The position numbers and the translations under genes were made by a program. A stretch of 64,000 bases of DNA from positions 188,210 to 252,209 of the forward strand of contig CABFPE010000686.1 in the NCBI GenBank assembly GCA_900660155.1, read 5' to 3'. This stretch comes from Hofstenia miamia. Lineage: Eukaryota; Xenacoelomorpha; Acoela; Hofsteniidae. How positions within the stretch are numbered: the stretch's first letter is position 1; each line of letters begins with the position of its first letter. Below, piece after piece: positions 27,676-42,600 of this stretch. Under the pieces are notes generated by a model. It did not search any database. It saw only the letters and a program-made list of their open reading frames with translations, and was not told the origin of the DNA.

Positions 27676-30600
27676 CGCTCTGTACGATTTTTGTCGAAAA
27701 ATAGATACGCCCTGTACACTGGATATAAATAGATACGCCTATGTACTACTACTGTAAATATATTATGTGTAAGTCCCAAACTTTTTATAGTCATGGTGGA
27801 GGTCTAACATCACTGCACACCATGGTACATCAAAATTGATTTATGTTAATTACCCAGCAAGAAAAACTCAGGATACGCTGTGTACTATGGCAGTTTGCCC
27901 ATTAGATACGCTGTGTACCCTCGTTTGGAAAAATCGAAAGTACACAGCGTATCTTATTTGTATATATATATAAATATTTTTTTCATGTTACAGCGCTAAT
28001 TAAAGTCCCTGTTTATGAAAATGTCAATTTGCATATACATGTTTATGACTTTTTTACAACAATTCCAAGCTTTTTCATTGTATTTGCAAAATAATAACAA
28101 CTGCGCAATGAATGTAGTGGCTTATTGATTTTACAGAGTTTCTAGATCCTGTATATTAATGTCCTTGTTATTAATTACGAACAATATTTATGTACTATTT
28201 AGGTACTATTTAGCCAATTATTTTCTAGATCTAGCGTTTCATATCCAGATTAATGCCATTTTCAATTTTGCTTTATTTTAGAAATAGGTATGTGCGCGGT
28301 GCTTTGTCGGTCAAGGAAAATACAGTCCGAATTTGAGGAAACATTAATATGAAAAATACCAATACTATTTTACAAAAATATAAACTTTGAATATTAATAG
28401 AATTTGTAATGTGAATGAAAAGAATGTTTTGCAGTAAAACTTTATTAACTTTTAAGTTGCTAATAAGTATTTTGCGGTAATCACGGAACCTTTCGAGCCA
28501 TTAATAATAGTTGATTGTAAAAAANNNNNNNNNNNNNNNNNNNNNNNNNNNNNNNNNNNNNNNNNNNNNNNNNNNNNNNNNNNNNNNNNNNNNNNGGGAG
28601 CCATTAATAATAGTTGATTGTAAAAAAGCTTAACATATACACTGCGGTATGCAATTTGTTTAAAAGCAATGTTTGTAGACATTTATACTTGCTAATGCTA
28701 ATAATGGTTTTCTTTAAAAGCAAGTTTTTATATTAGCAAGATTTTTGGCTGCAATAAGTGGTTGCTATGACGCGTATTGCATTGCATTGTATAAGGAAAT
28801 TTGTAACTTTCGAAAGCTGATTCATCTATTTTAACGCTTTTGTTTTACTCTAAGAATTTTTGTAATGCGAGTGGTGATCAAATGCATTTTTGATTGAGTT
28901 TTGGGAGAGAAGTAAATTTATTAAATTCGTGTCAATTAGTAGAAATTGTTCGTCCGTCTCACCGAGTGATGTTCGCCTCGACAGTTTACAGTTTAAATTA
29001 AAACCAAATGATTATTTCACCAACGATTTCCTTACGAAATTCGTTAACATTCCTGAATTATTTTCCTTAATATTACTGTAGAGACTATGTGTATATTATT
29101 GCTTGTCAAACCAAAACTAGCATAATAAATTAGCAACATTTTAGTGCATTAAACAGTGAATTTCAACCTTAAGAAATCTTAAAATGAATATACTGGAATT
29201 CATCAACTTCCTTTAAACAGTTTAAAGTTTCTCTTCTCAAAGGCTAATATATTGATACATATTTATAAGTAAATTCACTCAAAAACTCTACACATTTTAA
29301 AGCTATTGTACATATCTATCATTCTCATTGTACATAAGAAAAATCTTTCTCATTTAGGAATGACAATGTATAGATTAATGATTAAATCACACATTATAAA
29401 TGAAAGTTCTTTAATTAGATTGGACTTTTGAAACCTTCATCATTTTACCCAGAAATTGAATTTCGTTCTTTCTTTTAAGTTTAGCAAACGAGTTCTTAAA
29501 CGTCGTGAATACCAAAATGTAGCATCTAATGTCTCAATAACGGATTAAGATCCCGTATAACATCGTGAGAAACTCATAATCAGCACATCTTTTTCTTGCC
29601 TTGATATCGACACTTTTTAAATATATTCATGTTCAGGGTATCTGCAAATATCCTCCATTTTTTCGTCTACATAGATAACTTTTGAGCATGTTGGCAAACC
29701 CAAAACAAAATTCTTATCGCAGATGGTAATTGATTGAGAATATTTTTTGAGTTTTGATAATCTTGAAGAGCCTTATTTGCAGTGATTGCCAACTTCTTTT
29801 GTCGTTGTTTGAAGGTAGCCAAAATTTGTCTAAGGTTAGGGACGAAATTCTCTTTAAAATTCATCCTTTAACATTGTGATCTTTTGCAATGTTAATTTTT
29901 TGGGATTTTAAGACTTCCTTTGTGTTTGAAGATCTCATTGCAATTTTCGTCATACTCCAAATAAATTTCCAAATTTCTCCTTTCATTAATATTGAATGTG
30001 TTCAAATGTACACGGCAGATTAGCAAATGAATATTGTAAATCGGGTAATGCTATTTTTTAAATTGTTTAAATGTACATTGAATGGATTTTATTAATTTTG
30101 ACGTAAGTCTAAATTTTTGTCTTCAAAGGACAGAGGACTCAATTTTATTAATAATGAATTATTTTATTCCTTTGTATCAACAAAATATTAATGCATTAGT
30201 TTTATTGCCATTTACTGTTCTATCAATACACTTGTTAATAGTTTGTATCAATGTAATCATTCATGAATGGTGTCTATTATGGGTGAATACATGTGGAAAA
30301 TTCTATCCGAAAAAAGATGAAACTGCACATTTTCACAAATCACGAGTATTATATATGCACGAAATGCATACATGCAAAGATTTATGACACGAAAAAAAGG
30401 GTGGACATCAACTGCCTGGTCATGGCCTTCCTTGGTATCGCTTTTGTTTTCGGGGAGAGAGAGGCGTTGATTTGTGTGGAATTTAGAAATATATCAATTG
30501 TTACAATTGAAGGCAAGATCGTTATCAAAGGAACAAGAAACAAAAGCATTAGTGTCCTATTGTCAATTTTCAGCAAAGGAATTACTCAATCTACTAGCAT

Positions 30601-33600
30601 CTGCGTAAATGCAGCCATCTCTTGCAATTCATATGTAAATGATTAAAAATAATTGCGAGCTTAGAATACTAATGACATCTTCCCCAATAATACCTTGTTA
30701 TATATTAATCTTGTCTAGGACTTGAGAAATATTATTTAAGAAAGTCATTCTTAAATCTAAGCGATTAAATTTTCTAAATAATCCAGTAGCATACCACCAT
30801 AAACTCTCTTTTTGATGAACAATTGTGGAAGATTACTATTAGTACAACAAAGAAACACATGGCGAGCTCTAAGCTGATAGTCGATACATAGTTGTAATCT
30901 TTGCATTTCATGCACACAGATTTTTTGCATAGCAGAAATCTTTTAATGATTTGTATCGATCCTGATATGTTAAATGTGAAGGTATGTGATTATTAATGAC
31001 AATATCTAGCGAAATGTCATTCTTTATATTTGGAGAAATCAGCATATGAAATTCCATAATGTTCGTTTTGTTCAAACGAACTGGATATTTAGAATAGGTT
31101 ACCCATTTATTACCAACAAATATTCATTATTACAAAAACACTACGTCGTTATGGCAAAAAATTAGAAATCTAGTCAACTAGTATTCAGAAAGCAATTTAA
31201 GTTTGACAGCACACCTGCGCCCATTATAACGAACATTATCGTGGTCATGTTGAAGACTTCGATTTTCGACAATCCTTGACTTGATCAGTTATGTTGCGCG
31301 CTTATTTATATATTCCGGTGTTTGTTGATCTAGATCTTAAAGCCTGGTTTAAAACATTGCAGGCATTGGATGTGCTTGCTAAAATCTCTCGAATATATTT
31401 GAATAAATGGTTGTGAACACTCTATACGAAAACATAGATGTTTACAATTTACATATGCATCTAATGCGGGTGATGTTTTAAACAAGCATAGGACATTGGA
31501 TGTCAATATCACATCGTCCTTTAAATTATTCTAAAATTTATTTCGCCTTACAACATGTTGATTACTAAGTTCAAGACACAGTGCTGTGTTTTATATAGAA
31601 TGCGAATGGAAATGTATTTTAATGTAAATTTACGGAATTAGGCAAGTGAACTTCAAAAATATTTAAAATAGCAATGATGGCTTGAGGGCGTGCTTACTTG
31701 ATATTGATGCTTGGTCCCCAACAACTGGTTTACACAAATTTTTAGATATTCGTTGGATTTGGGAATATTAAGCCCGAATATTTTGTACAAATGGAAAACA
31801 TCGCCCTCACAATGAATGAAAGGGAGCTGCGGGAATTGAATCTCCAAAATTGGGAAGCCATCTATATTTCGTCAATGTGGAATTGGCAGCATTGGCAGGT
31901 AGGCTAACATTTTTTAATTATTCAGCAACATATTATGTGTGATTGGGTTTTTTTATTTCAAATAAATATTTTCATTTTAACTTTGTCAAATTTTAGCGAG
32001 AGTATATTTTTGATAACATCCAACGTCGCCATAATTTGTTCGCAGCAAGTATGAAGGCCCGAGATATCAAAGCACTTGGAGAGTTTTTCTGTGGAATGTC
32101 AGCAAATGACATTGCAAAAGTTTCTCATGATGTATTCTAGTAAGAAGATTCATTTCATTGTATTGTGCTCTTACATTGTTTTATGTAGCTACCTATTTGA
32201 TTGTATTTGAAATTACCCGAGCCTTATTTGCAGTGATTGCCAACTTCTTTTGTCGTTGTTTGAAGGTAGCCAAAATTTGTCTAAGGTTAGGGACGAAATT
32301 CTCTTTAAAATTCATCCTTTAACATTGTGATCTTTTGCAATGTTAATTTTTTGGGATTTTATGACTTCCTTTGTGTTTGAAGATCTCATTGCAATTTTCG
32401 TCATACTCCAAATAAATTTCCAAATTTCTCCTTTCATTAATATTGAATGTGTTCAAATGTACACGGCAGATTAGCAAATGAATATTGTAAATCGGGTAAT
32501 GCTATTTTTTAAATTGTTTAAATGTACATTGAATGGATTTTATTAATTTTGACGTAAGTCTAAATTTTTGTCTTCAAAGGACAGAGGACTCAATTTTATT
32601 AATAATGAATTATTTTATTCCTTTGTATCAACAAAATATTAATGCATTAGTTTTATTGCCATTTACTGTTCTATCAATACACTTGTTAATAGTTTGTATC
32701 AATGTAATCATTCATGAATGGTGTCTATTATGGGTGAATACATGTGGAAAATTCTATCCGAAAAAAGATGAAACTGCACATTTTCACAAATCACGAGTAT
32801 TATATATGCACGAAATGCATACATGCAAAGATTTATGACACGAAAAAAAGGGTGGACATCAACTGCCTGGTCATGGCCTTCCTTGGTATCGCTTTTGTTT
32901 TCGGGGAGAGAGAGGCGTTGATTTGTGTGGAATTNAGGTAGGCTAACATTTTTTAATTATTCAGCAACATATTATGTGTGATTGGGTTTTTTTATTTCAA
33001 ATAAATATTTTCATTTTAACTTTGTCAAATTTTAGCGAGAGTATATTTTTGATAACATCCAACGTCGCCATAATTTGTTCGCAGCAAGTATGAAGGCCCG
33101 AGATATCAAAGCACTTGGAGAGTTTTTCTGTGGAATGTCAGCCAATGACATTGCAAAAGTTTCTCATGATGTATTCTAGTAAGAAGATTCATTTCATTGT
33201 ATTGTGCTCTTACATTGTTTTATGTAGCTACCTATTTGATTGTATTTGAAATTACCCGAGATCAACGGAAAATAATTTATTGGTTGACAATAAAAACTTT
33301 AAACACATTGTGTGTAAGATATTCTATCATGACATTCCTTGTTAACATCATAACTGTATGTAGACTGAATTTAGTGTCAGTGCTTTTGGATGAATGACAC
33401 TCTACATTTGATCATGTAATTAACAAATGTTACGTTTGTTATAAATTATTGGTAGAAATTTATATCATAATTGAAAGAATATTTTACATGTTCAGTATGT
33501 CGGTATATTGATGAACAGGAAAAGTTTGTATTTGATTTTTTGTAATTAACAGTTACCTTGGAAAACACTTTATTTTGACCTTTTTATTATGGACACTTGA

Positions 33601-36600
33601 GTGTTGTTGCGAAACTATATGTTAAATTGGGAAATGATGAAATACAACGAATGTATATTTCTATAAAAACGAATTTAAAATAGCATTGTGCGATTTTTTA
33701 CTTTACAAACAAGGGTGAAAAAATATGTTCCATTGTTTAATGATCACTCTTTCCTTAGATAACTTTTCCACCATTTTGGATTTACGTGCATATTACGGTT
33801 CTGTCTTTAGGGGGCGCTCTTTGACTTAGCACTATAAGGCCTAAATCATCCCTGCTATAAAAATTGATTATATGTCTTTGTTTTGGAAATTTTACCTAAT
33901 GATCATTGAAAAAATGTATGTCCTCCTTTAACCACATGTAAACAATATAAAATTGGGTTAACTTCATCATTCTATGCTTAGAGAACTTTGATAATAACGT
34001 GATTCTAAATTTTTTTCTTTTTAGCGATGTTGCGTACCATGTTGGCCGATTGACCAGTTGCAGACCTGATCAGCTGAAGGTTATGTTCTACAAGGCTATG
34101 GGCCATCCTGTTTTTAGAGAGATTACGAATTGGAAGGAAAAGCATGTCATCATTCTCGGATCACTTCTCGGTAAAATATTAGCTTAGGTGCTAAATGTTT
34201 AGTAATCCTTGATTCTTCCCAGTCTTTAATACCAAAGTGATAAAAAAACGCGTACAGACTGGGAAAGACTCCGATTTCCATTGTACAGTCTGGGAATCCA
34301 ATTTCATTTTTGATTTACCAGATTTTTATTCTCGATATTTTTTTAATCTCACTGGCTTACTAATAGAAATTGTAACCTGAAAATGTTTTTTTCGTCTTGT
34401 TAAATAAGTCAATTTTTTAAGATTCCCACTCTTTACGCAAAAATATGTATTATTACCATTCTGTACTTTTCTTTTCCATACCCGTGGGTTCCACTAATAA
34501 ATAATTTATTAAATTAATTATTCGATCCAATGATTCTAAAGGATGCTGTGTAAAAATTTCATAGATTATCTAACAGGGTTTTCAGTATTGGCCGATTGTT
34601 TTATTCGAGAGGCAGTGTTTATTGATGCTTTATTATTAATGCTTTATTCTTGTGTAGTACATGAATACTTTGACACAATAAAATTTTGGATCTCTTAAGC
34701 CAAATATTTTCTTCTTGTCACAAGAAGTCCCTGGTATGAGTGCACTTTGAGGTTACAGACAAGCATGAAGTGTAATTCATATATACTGTTGTAAGTTAAG
34801 AAACTTAAGCAAGTGAATGAAGGAACAGCTCAGGCAAAAGTATGAGAAAAGTACTATTTTGGCACGCACGATTTTAGCTGGTCCGCAGTTCTTCAAATTT
34901 ATTTATTTTACTCTTTGGTTTTTCAATACACATTTTTTAATAAAAATTCAGGAAATATATTTTTTTCATATTACATAATATAATTTATATATGTAATATA
35001 ATTTTGTATGTTTATTGTTAATGAAGTTTATAAGATTACTTTTACAATACCGACACACAATGGTATTTTAGCTGGAATGTCTGCTAGTCAATTCGAACGA
35101 CTTATACCAATTGGTGATAAATCGGAACCACAACACAATCTTGTTGCTGCTATTCCCCCACATGTCATTCCACTCATTCCGTACGAAACCCTTCAGGTAC
35201 AATATTTGAAATTCACGTAAACTATATCATGAAATTTAGTTACTGAATCTTCGCTTCTTTGAAAGTATGGTTCCTGAGCAGATAGTGGCTTTTACTCCTA
35301 GTCAATGGCATCATATGTATCACCGGCAGGCAGCTGCAGCCATGGATATTTGGTTCGCTAAAGATAAATGGCCAGAATCGTTTCTTCAAGGATTTGTTGA
35401 TAGTGGTATGATTCTCTAATTTAATTATAAAGCATATTTTCCACAGTTTAAAACAATTTACTAAGAACCTTGGAAGTTTTTTTGTTTGAGATACTATAAT
35501 GAATCCTTGTTACTTTTAAGTGGCAAAGCAAACGTCGAGAAGTATAGATGTTTAGTAGTTAAATTGTTGAAATTTTAAGCGTTTTGTCTCAAAACCTATT
35601 ACGCCAAGTGTAATGTTTTGCATGCTTCTCATAGGAAATAGAACTATGAATTCTAATTATATTGGATAATTTAGGAATATATTGATAAAACTTGAAAATT
35701 TTGCTGATTTTGTAAACTCCGCACTCATTGCAAATTTGGTTATCTTAGATTAAATTACAATCGTACATTGTGTTTGTGTTTACTGTAACTGGGTCACAGT
35801 AAAACGCAATAGAATAGGAAATAGCTTTGTCGTCATATGACACAGTCATTAAGGAATTTTATTATGAATTTATTAAAATATTTAGTTAATTTGTGTTAGA
35901 ACACATATACATATAAATTTGAATAGCTATTACAAATTTGTGAGTTCTATTGAATATATAGCTTCTACATGAAGAATGTTGGAACTGAGAGGTTGTATAA
36001 TTACAGGATCAACAATTTTTTGCAAAAAATTGGCCTGCCATGAGTTATTTAAATTTTTAATTAAACAGGTGATGCAAGATCCACACAATTTTACCAGGTT
36101 TTCTATGGCAATATGAATTTGTAAAATTTTGAAATCAGGATTTTTATCCAGTGACATGCCGAATTTTATACTTATCAAGCCACATGGATTTCGTGAACCT
36201 TACAGATACGACCAGTTACCTCATATAATATTACACTCCAAATGGTCCTTCATTGACGCAACTAATTTGTTCAAATACAAATAATTGGATTGTATATGTT
36301 GCAGTTCTTGATTGTTTTTTTAATGATCTTTAATCAGTTTCTTCAGCTTCTCCACTGTTTGAGTGTTTTCATTATCAAATGGAATTAGTGTTTGACTACA
36401 ACAAGATTCTCACAATAGAAGCCAAGATGCCAAAATGGCTGACAATAAGCTCAAACCTAAATTAACTGTTGAAATAGAAACCACAATGAGTAAACACTTT
36501 ATTTTCTGTACAAGATTAAGTTATTAAACATTTGGATCTCTCGACAACAATTTGAGTGGAATGTGCATGTGCTAATAGCAATTTGCAGAGCCCGCCTTTC

Positions 36601-39600
36601 TGTCAACTTATATCCAGCTGCATCTCATACGAGAAGCAGTATAAATACTAGACATGTATTCATTTTCTATCTAGTGTAGTAGTGGAGTCTGTTTTTGGCG
36701 CTCTCAAAGTCCGTAAGCATTGGTTTTTTAGAAACCTCATTTAAGATTCCAATCACAATTGTTAGCAGAAATATTGGATGTTGTTGTCAACTGTAAAAGA
36801 AGTACATCAAACCTTACAACTAATTGTATGTTAGCTGATTTCCATTCCCAAATGTTTGTCCCCCTAAATTTTGAACACAAAGTAATTATCGACATTTAAG
36901 ATAAGATTTGTCTAGAGTGAAAAGAAAATAAAAGAGACATTACGATCAATTCAAATATAGTTATTTACGTCAAATTGACATAATTGACCATACGCGGAAG
37001 GGATTTATTTCTGAGACGCGACGTCTTCGCCCGTACCTAGCGCAATTTTTCTGTACCTGTGTAGCACTTGTGAAATTTGCAAAAATACTAGATTTGGTTG
37101 ACAACGAATTGTTTTGAAAAGATTAAATGATACTTGTAGACGTGTGTATTCGAGTATTATATCAGAGCATAGTGTTACTATATAGTAACGTTATGTATCA
37201 GAATAATGAGACGGACTGTTTGTAGTGATGCGTTCAGTGAAATTATAGTTTTTTTGCATTGAGTGCATTAGATAAACTTAGACATGCAGGTGTGTAATGA
37301 GAAACAACGTATATAATAGCGCTAGCAATTTGACGTAGTTCTTTCTAAGTAAGTAGGAGCCTAATAAGCCTTATGCAGTAAAGACGTGAAGAGCACATCC
37401 TGAGACATGCATTTATGTGTTCATTCTAAGTAAGTTTTTCACTAATAGCAATACTCCATATTTTTATTGATGATAAACGTGTGACGAGACTTGGAGTTTC
37501 GCTGTTGGCCGGTTTGCCAAAAATCAGTTGCTTTTATTTGCCAATATTGATACTCATGTAGTTGTTTTGACATCAAGATAGCAATGAATCGATTATTGCC
37601 ATGCTATTTTGTATAGAGATGGCGGAGAAAATACCATCGGCGTATTTCCACATGTAGAAGATGAGTTTAAGATCGGCGGTGGAAAGGTATGTAATGATAA
37701 CGAGGTGAACACTCTCCAGGAGTGGGATGATAGCAAGTGTCGTAGGGGATCCTGGTTTATTTGCAAATTGACCCGAACCCACGCGGCTAAGAAGTTATTT
37801 TGCAGGAGCCGAAATTTGTAAAATTGGCCGTAAAAAGTATGGGCCTATGAAAGCTAAAGCCAATATTTGAGTGAAAATGTACTTTTTGAGCAAACAATTG
37901 ATTTAAGGTGAAAAAATAACTTTTTTGCGTTTTCAATTTTTTACAGTAACATCTTTACTAAGTATACTAATGATTGTTGTGGAATCACAATTCAATTTCC
38001 TATGAATACTGTTAAAGTTAAAAAGGTTAGTGATGTGAATCTGCTCATAGTGATTATTGCTCCATGTTTGTCCCCGCAAGGGAACAATTTCTCCAAGGTG
38101 AGACCAGAGAATTTATGTTGCGTTAATATAGAGAACTTTGCCAATCTATTAGCAAAGATTGATTAAATTTTGATATAATTTTTTAAAGTAGATTTTCTTC
38201 ATTTTCTTTTTTTTTATTGCTGCATTTTTAGTGAAATATTTGTACTTCAAAAGTATTACAGCATGCTATTTTGAGTTTATTTGTTAGTTCTTTATCTATA
38301 AAATACAATGCAAATGAAAAATCCATTTTCACTCTATGAAAGATCCATTTACAAAATTTTCACTCTAATGTCGGTTCTAGCTTTCACAGATCCATATACC
38401 AATTTAATAATAAAACTGTTCTTTTTTAAAAACACTTTCATACATTCTCATATATTCTAATTACCAGTATTTTTCAGTTGCATTGTTTATGCTGATTAAT
38501 GTTTTAAGAATTTATTCTTTGAATGTTGTTTATAAATTTTTAATTTAGGTTGTTGTTTCCAATCTCTCAGTTATTTCTCTATTATAATATTTTTCTTAAA
38601 TTTGTTGTATGTTTTGTAATTTTGTACATTGTTGTGTAAATATTTTTCATATTGTAAGATTATGGATAGTAGCTTTTCTTTTGTATGTTTTTGATTCAAT
38701 AAATTTCACAATTACCTTTGTTAATATTAGGGCGGGGTGCTATTTAAAATATTTGGGAAATATGAAGGTCTACCTCCACGGAGTTTCTGTAGAGGCTTAT
38801 GAAATGTGAGGGAACAATGCAATTTTAACCATTGAAGCAGTCTAACCACCCCTGAACATATCCTCTGAATATTTAGTATCAAGTTTTTCCTAATATTTAC
38901 ATTCTTCTAATTTTGAATATCTGTTTCAACTTATCTGTTATACAATTTTCCCAAACATAAAAAAATTATAAATAATTCAGTAATATAAAATAAGAGATTC
39001 AGATAATTGTGTGATTGAATAACTAGTAAATTATTTGAAAGACGTCATTAAATTCACAAAACACCTATGCATGCACAATAATTACCAAACTGTATCAATG
39101 AATTTTCATATGGCCATTACTGTAAAATTTGCAGCTTTCCTCAGCAACTCCCTCGCCGGCTGAGATAGGGTTAAGTAGTGAATTCTGTGTTCAAATGTCG
39201 AAAATAAAGGATGTTTTTCAAATATTTTTTATACTATCTATGTTGAGTTTTCAACTTGAATTCTGTTAATCTTGTTATAATTAAGTAATTTTTTATGAGT
39301 TTAAAAAATGTTTACATAACATAATGGGCTGGTTTAGAAAGAAGTGACCTATGCCATCTTAATTGTACATAAATATTTTTATAAAATATGCTGTTCAAGT
39401 CAGTAAATAATAATTTATGCAGTAAAGGTGACTCATTATAAAAGCACGAAATAATTGAATAATTGTACAAGCTGGTTGACTAACTTCTAGTATTATATAT
39501 TTTACACCCATTGCTAATTTTCTAACTATTATACATGTATATTAAGCTGATACTTATTAAAATTTAACTATCACAAACTTTTTCATTTATAAATGTTAAT

Positions 39601-42600
39601 ACATTATTGTCACACATTTAACCAATGCAATATCCTCTAAATACAATCTATATATTTCAGTCTGTTTAGGAGAAATAATTAATAGTCCTAGAATAGAAGG
39701 CAATCACATCTATAGAGTCAACTAGTATGGCGGATAGTTGTTCTTTCAAATATTCCCTAGAAAAAACTAAGGATTATAATGTTAAGCTAGAGACAAGAAA
39801 TTTAAAATTTCACAGTAATTCTATGGTTGATGGTAATTGTCAGCTAACAATTGCTGGTCAATTTGACCCTTAATGGTTAACAAGCTTTTTATTCAAGTCT
39901 GAAAAAGATATGCTTACAAATTTAAACTGAAAACAAAATACATAAATTAAAAATTACTCTAATTGGTTATACACTTGTCATGCGTGTAATTTTTTAGAGG
40001 AATGCAAAGTTTTTTGCTGATTTAGCTAGTTGTTTCAATTTACGTTTAAATGAGATAATATTCGTAGAAAACCGAGTTTCATTGTTAATATTCCACCATA
40101 GCTTTACTGTGCAAAACAAATTTTTTCAAAATGCCAGTGTGGGCGTCTTAACTGATATAATTGTCAACAAAATCAATTTCGATTCTTTTAATAGATTTGT
40201 TCTCCTTGATGATTTTTTCAATTGCAACTTTGCAGTCAATTTCCTTATCTTTGCTTTGGGATTTAATTCAATGCCTTCTCCCTTCCTCATTTCCTTTTCA
40301 CACATTTAACGCCTCAGTTTTTTTGTACTTTTTACCGATCCAAACTGCATTTATTCTAGATTCTGATAAAACTATGTTTCTTTCTGAATTTAAATAACAT
40401 AATATCCAATATAGTAAGCTAATAATTAACATATCAGCAAATTTTCGGAATTATTTCTCACAAAATTTGATGTATAATATATTTTATAAATTTAATGAAA
40501 ATATTGTATTCTTTTGTATTTTAAGTCGGTCTTCTAGGTATTACATAATAAGATTCAGCTACTTTGAGACTAAATTGATCTTGAGCTCTGCATAATATTT
40601 TATAATTGAATTGATAAGCACACATCTTTAAGTGATTCGATATTTCCATTGATGCTATATGTTCTGCAACTCTCCTAACGTAATTGTCTTGCAAGTTTGT
40701 TCACCACATGTTTGGGTACAGGCTCTTGCAAGCTTTTAAACAGCTTTAGACAACCTTTTAAAATTAGTAGGTGCTTTTACATTGAGAATATATTGTATGT
40801 TATAGGTTGTTGATGTTATTCTCACAGTTTCTCTAATAGATTTAATGTTTTTAAGATTTCTTATTAAGCAGCTTGTATGGATTCCTCTGTATTCTATTTT
40901 CAATAATAAAAAAGATTGTATTTTCCAAACAATATTTTCATTAACTTTATTTATTAAATAAATGATGTAAGTTTTCCTGACTGTGCTAATCCCTTGATGC
41001 TGCTAATATTGCTTTTAATTTAGTAATTGACCCCTGATTTATCTCTTCTTTAGTATTGCATTCTGCTTGTTCCCTGTTAACTGTGACATGATTGAAATTT
41101 GAAATGAATTCCTTTTGGAAGTGAAGGATATACACCTCTTAGGAAGTCATATTTCATTATTCTATCAGCTATAGCTTAAAATGTTAAGAATGCCTTTTGA
41201 ACACACAATTTACGACACATAAAATTTTGTGAATATTAATTTTTACATTTTTACAGATAAATTATTACTTTCAAGACATCTTTTATCAACTAGGCATCTA
41301 AAAGACTAATAATCATATCAACCTAGGTGATTTTGTGCATTTGCAGAACTCCATTATCACCTATTATTTTTTATCCTCCAAATTTTAGAAGGAGTGAAAA
41401 AATAAATTTGTTCCATACCCCCCCCCCCTATTATTATAATTAGGAATCAAACTGTGGTTCATTAAAAATTTTGAAATAATTAAACTTCATTACATGAACT
41501 AATCATGTTTCGTTACTTGTACATTTTTCTTGAATTATTTTTCAAAGATCACCAATATACAGTGCAGGCCATGAAAATATGCATTTACGTTTTCATATTT
41601 TTTCAAAATACATGTTTTCGGAAATACTCGTTATTTTCGATATGGATAAAATCAATGATCTTTCTAAAGCTAAGAAAGCTAAAATTGTCGAATTTCTAAG
41701 TCAACAAGATGTAGAGCGTTAAGGAGTAGTGAAAAAGTAAAAAACCTAGAGCAAGATCGCCTTTAGATAAAAAGCGCAAAAAACGCATGGAATGGTGCCG
41801 AAAACGCTTGAAATTGGATAGTCAACGTTCATTTGGAACGACGAAATGAGGGTAACCTTCAACGGACCTGATGGTTGGGCGAGGGTTGGTTATTAAATGA
41901 TAGATAGACTCCATTGCATCTGAGAAGACCACAAAGGGGTGGAGGGATTATTATATGGGCAGTTGTTGTTGATCAACAGCTATTTGGTCCATTCAGATTA
42001 GCAGATGGAGTGAAAAATAATTCTCAAAGCTATTGGGAGGTTTTACACTCTCAACTTCATGGCATGGTTTAAGAGAAACCCTGGTAAAATATGGAAGAAA
42101 TTCATGTTTATGCATGACAGTACATTATCACACGCATCTAAATATTCCAGTGCGTGGTTAGAGCCCAAATGATCAAAGATGAAAAAATAATGGATTGGCC
42201 TGCTTCATCACTGGATTTATCTCCAATTGAGAACTTCAGGCCGGCTTTGAAACAACGCCTGTACTCCAATGGAAGATAGTAAAGCTCAAAAGAACAATTT
42301 TGGCAAGGCTTAAGGATAGCTGCAAAGGGTTTTACTGCTGCTGAAGAGGAAAAATTTGCTAAGAATATGGATAATAGACTGTTTACGTGTATTCAGAAAA
42401 AAGGTGTTCATATTTGTAAATAAATAGTCATTTTGCCTTTATTAAGCCTTTTATCTGATTTTAAGCCCATTCATAGGGGACTTTTTGCCAATTAATACAA
42501 CAAAAAATCCACAAAATAATACTTGCATAATTTCGTGGCACACCTAATTTTCAAATTTACTGGAAGTAGATATGATCTAAGTCGCTTCAAATTATGCAAA

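Larger units (their letters stand above)
20571..31745 (+). other. Intron 18 (11.2 kb as assembled), inflated by repeats and joins
   Basis: Holds two duplicated contig overlaps, one partner of a third, a 71-N gap, several hAT-like repeats, a palindromic MITE and a LINE endonuclease fragment. The true intron is probably some kilobases shorter. Parts such as 22900-24600 and 28630-29600 show nothing recognisable. Confidence 0.6.

Noticed and set aside
30293-30646. 117-codon plus-strand frame (FTNHEYYICTKCIHAKIYD and onward)
   Set aside because: No recognisable motif, no splice or promoter context, and its first part is duplicated in the misplaced segment X. A chance frame or old transposon debris.
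33036-33178. Tandem exon duplication in the stereocilin-like gene
   Set aside because: Using both copies breaks the frame, and the surrounding order of repeats with an N at 32935 indicates a misjoin.
37609-37821. Exon following exon 23 (frame with GGENTIGVFPHVEDEF)
   Set aside because: The terminal exon at 42995 fits exon 23 directly in phase and is followed by AATAAA. This segment would need an AG one step inside TATAGAG and leads to no phase-matched partner. Kept only as a possible alternative exon.
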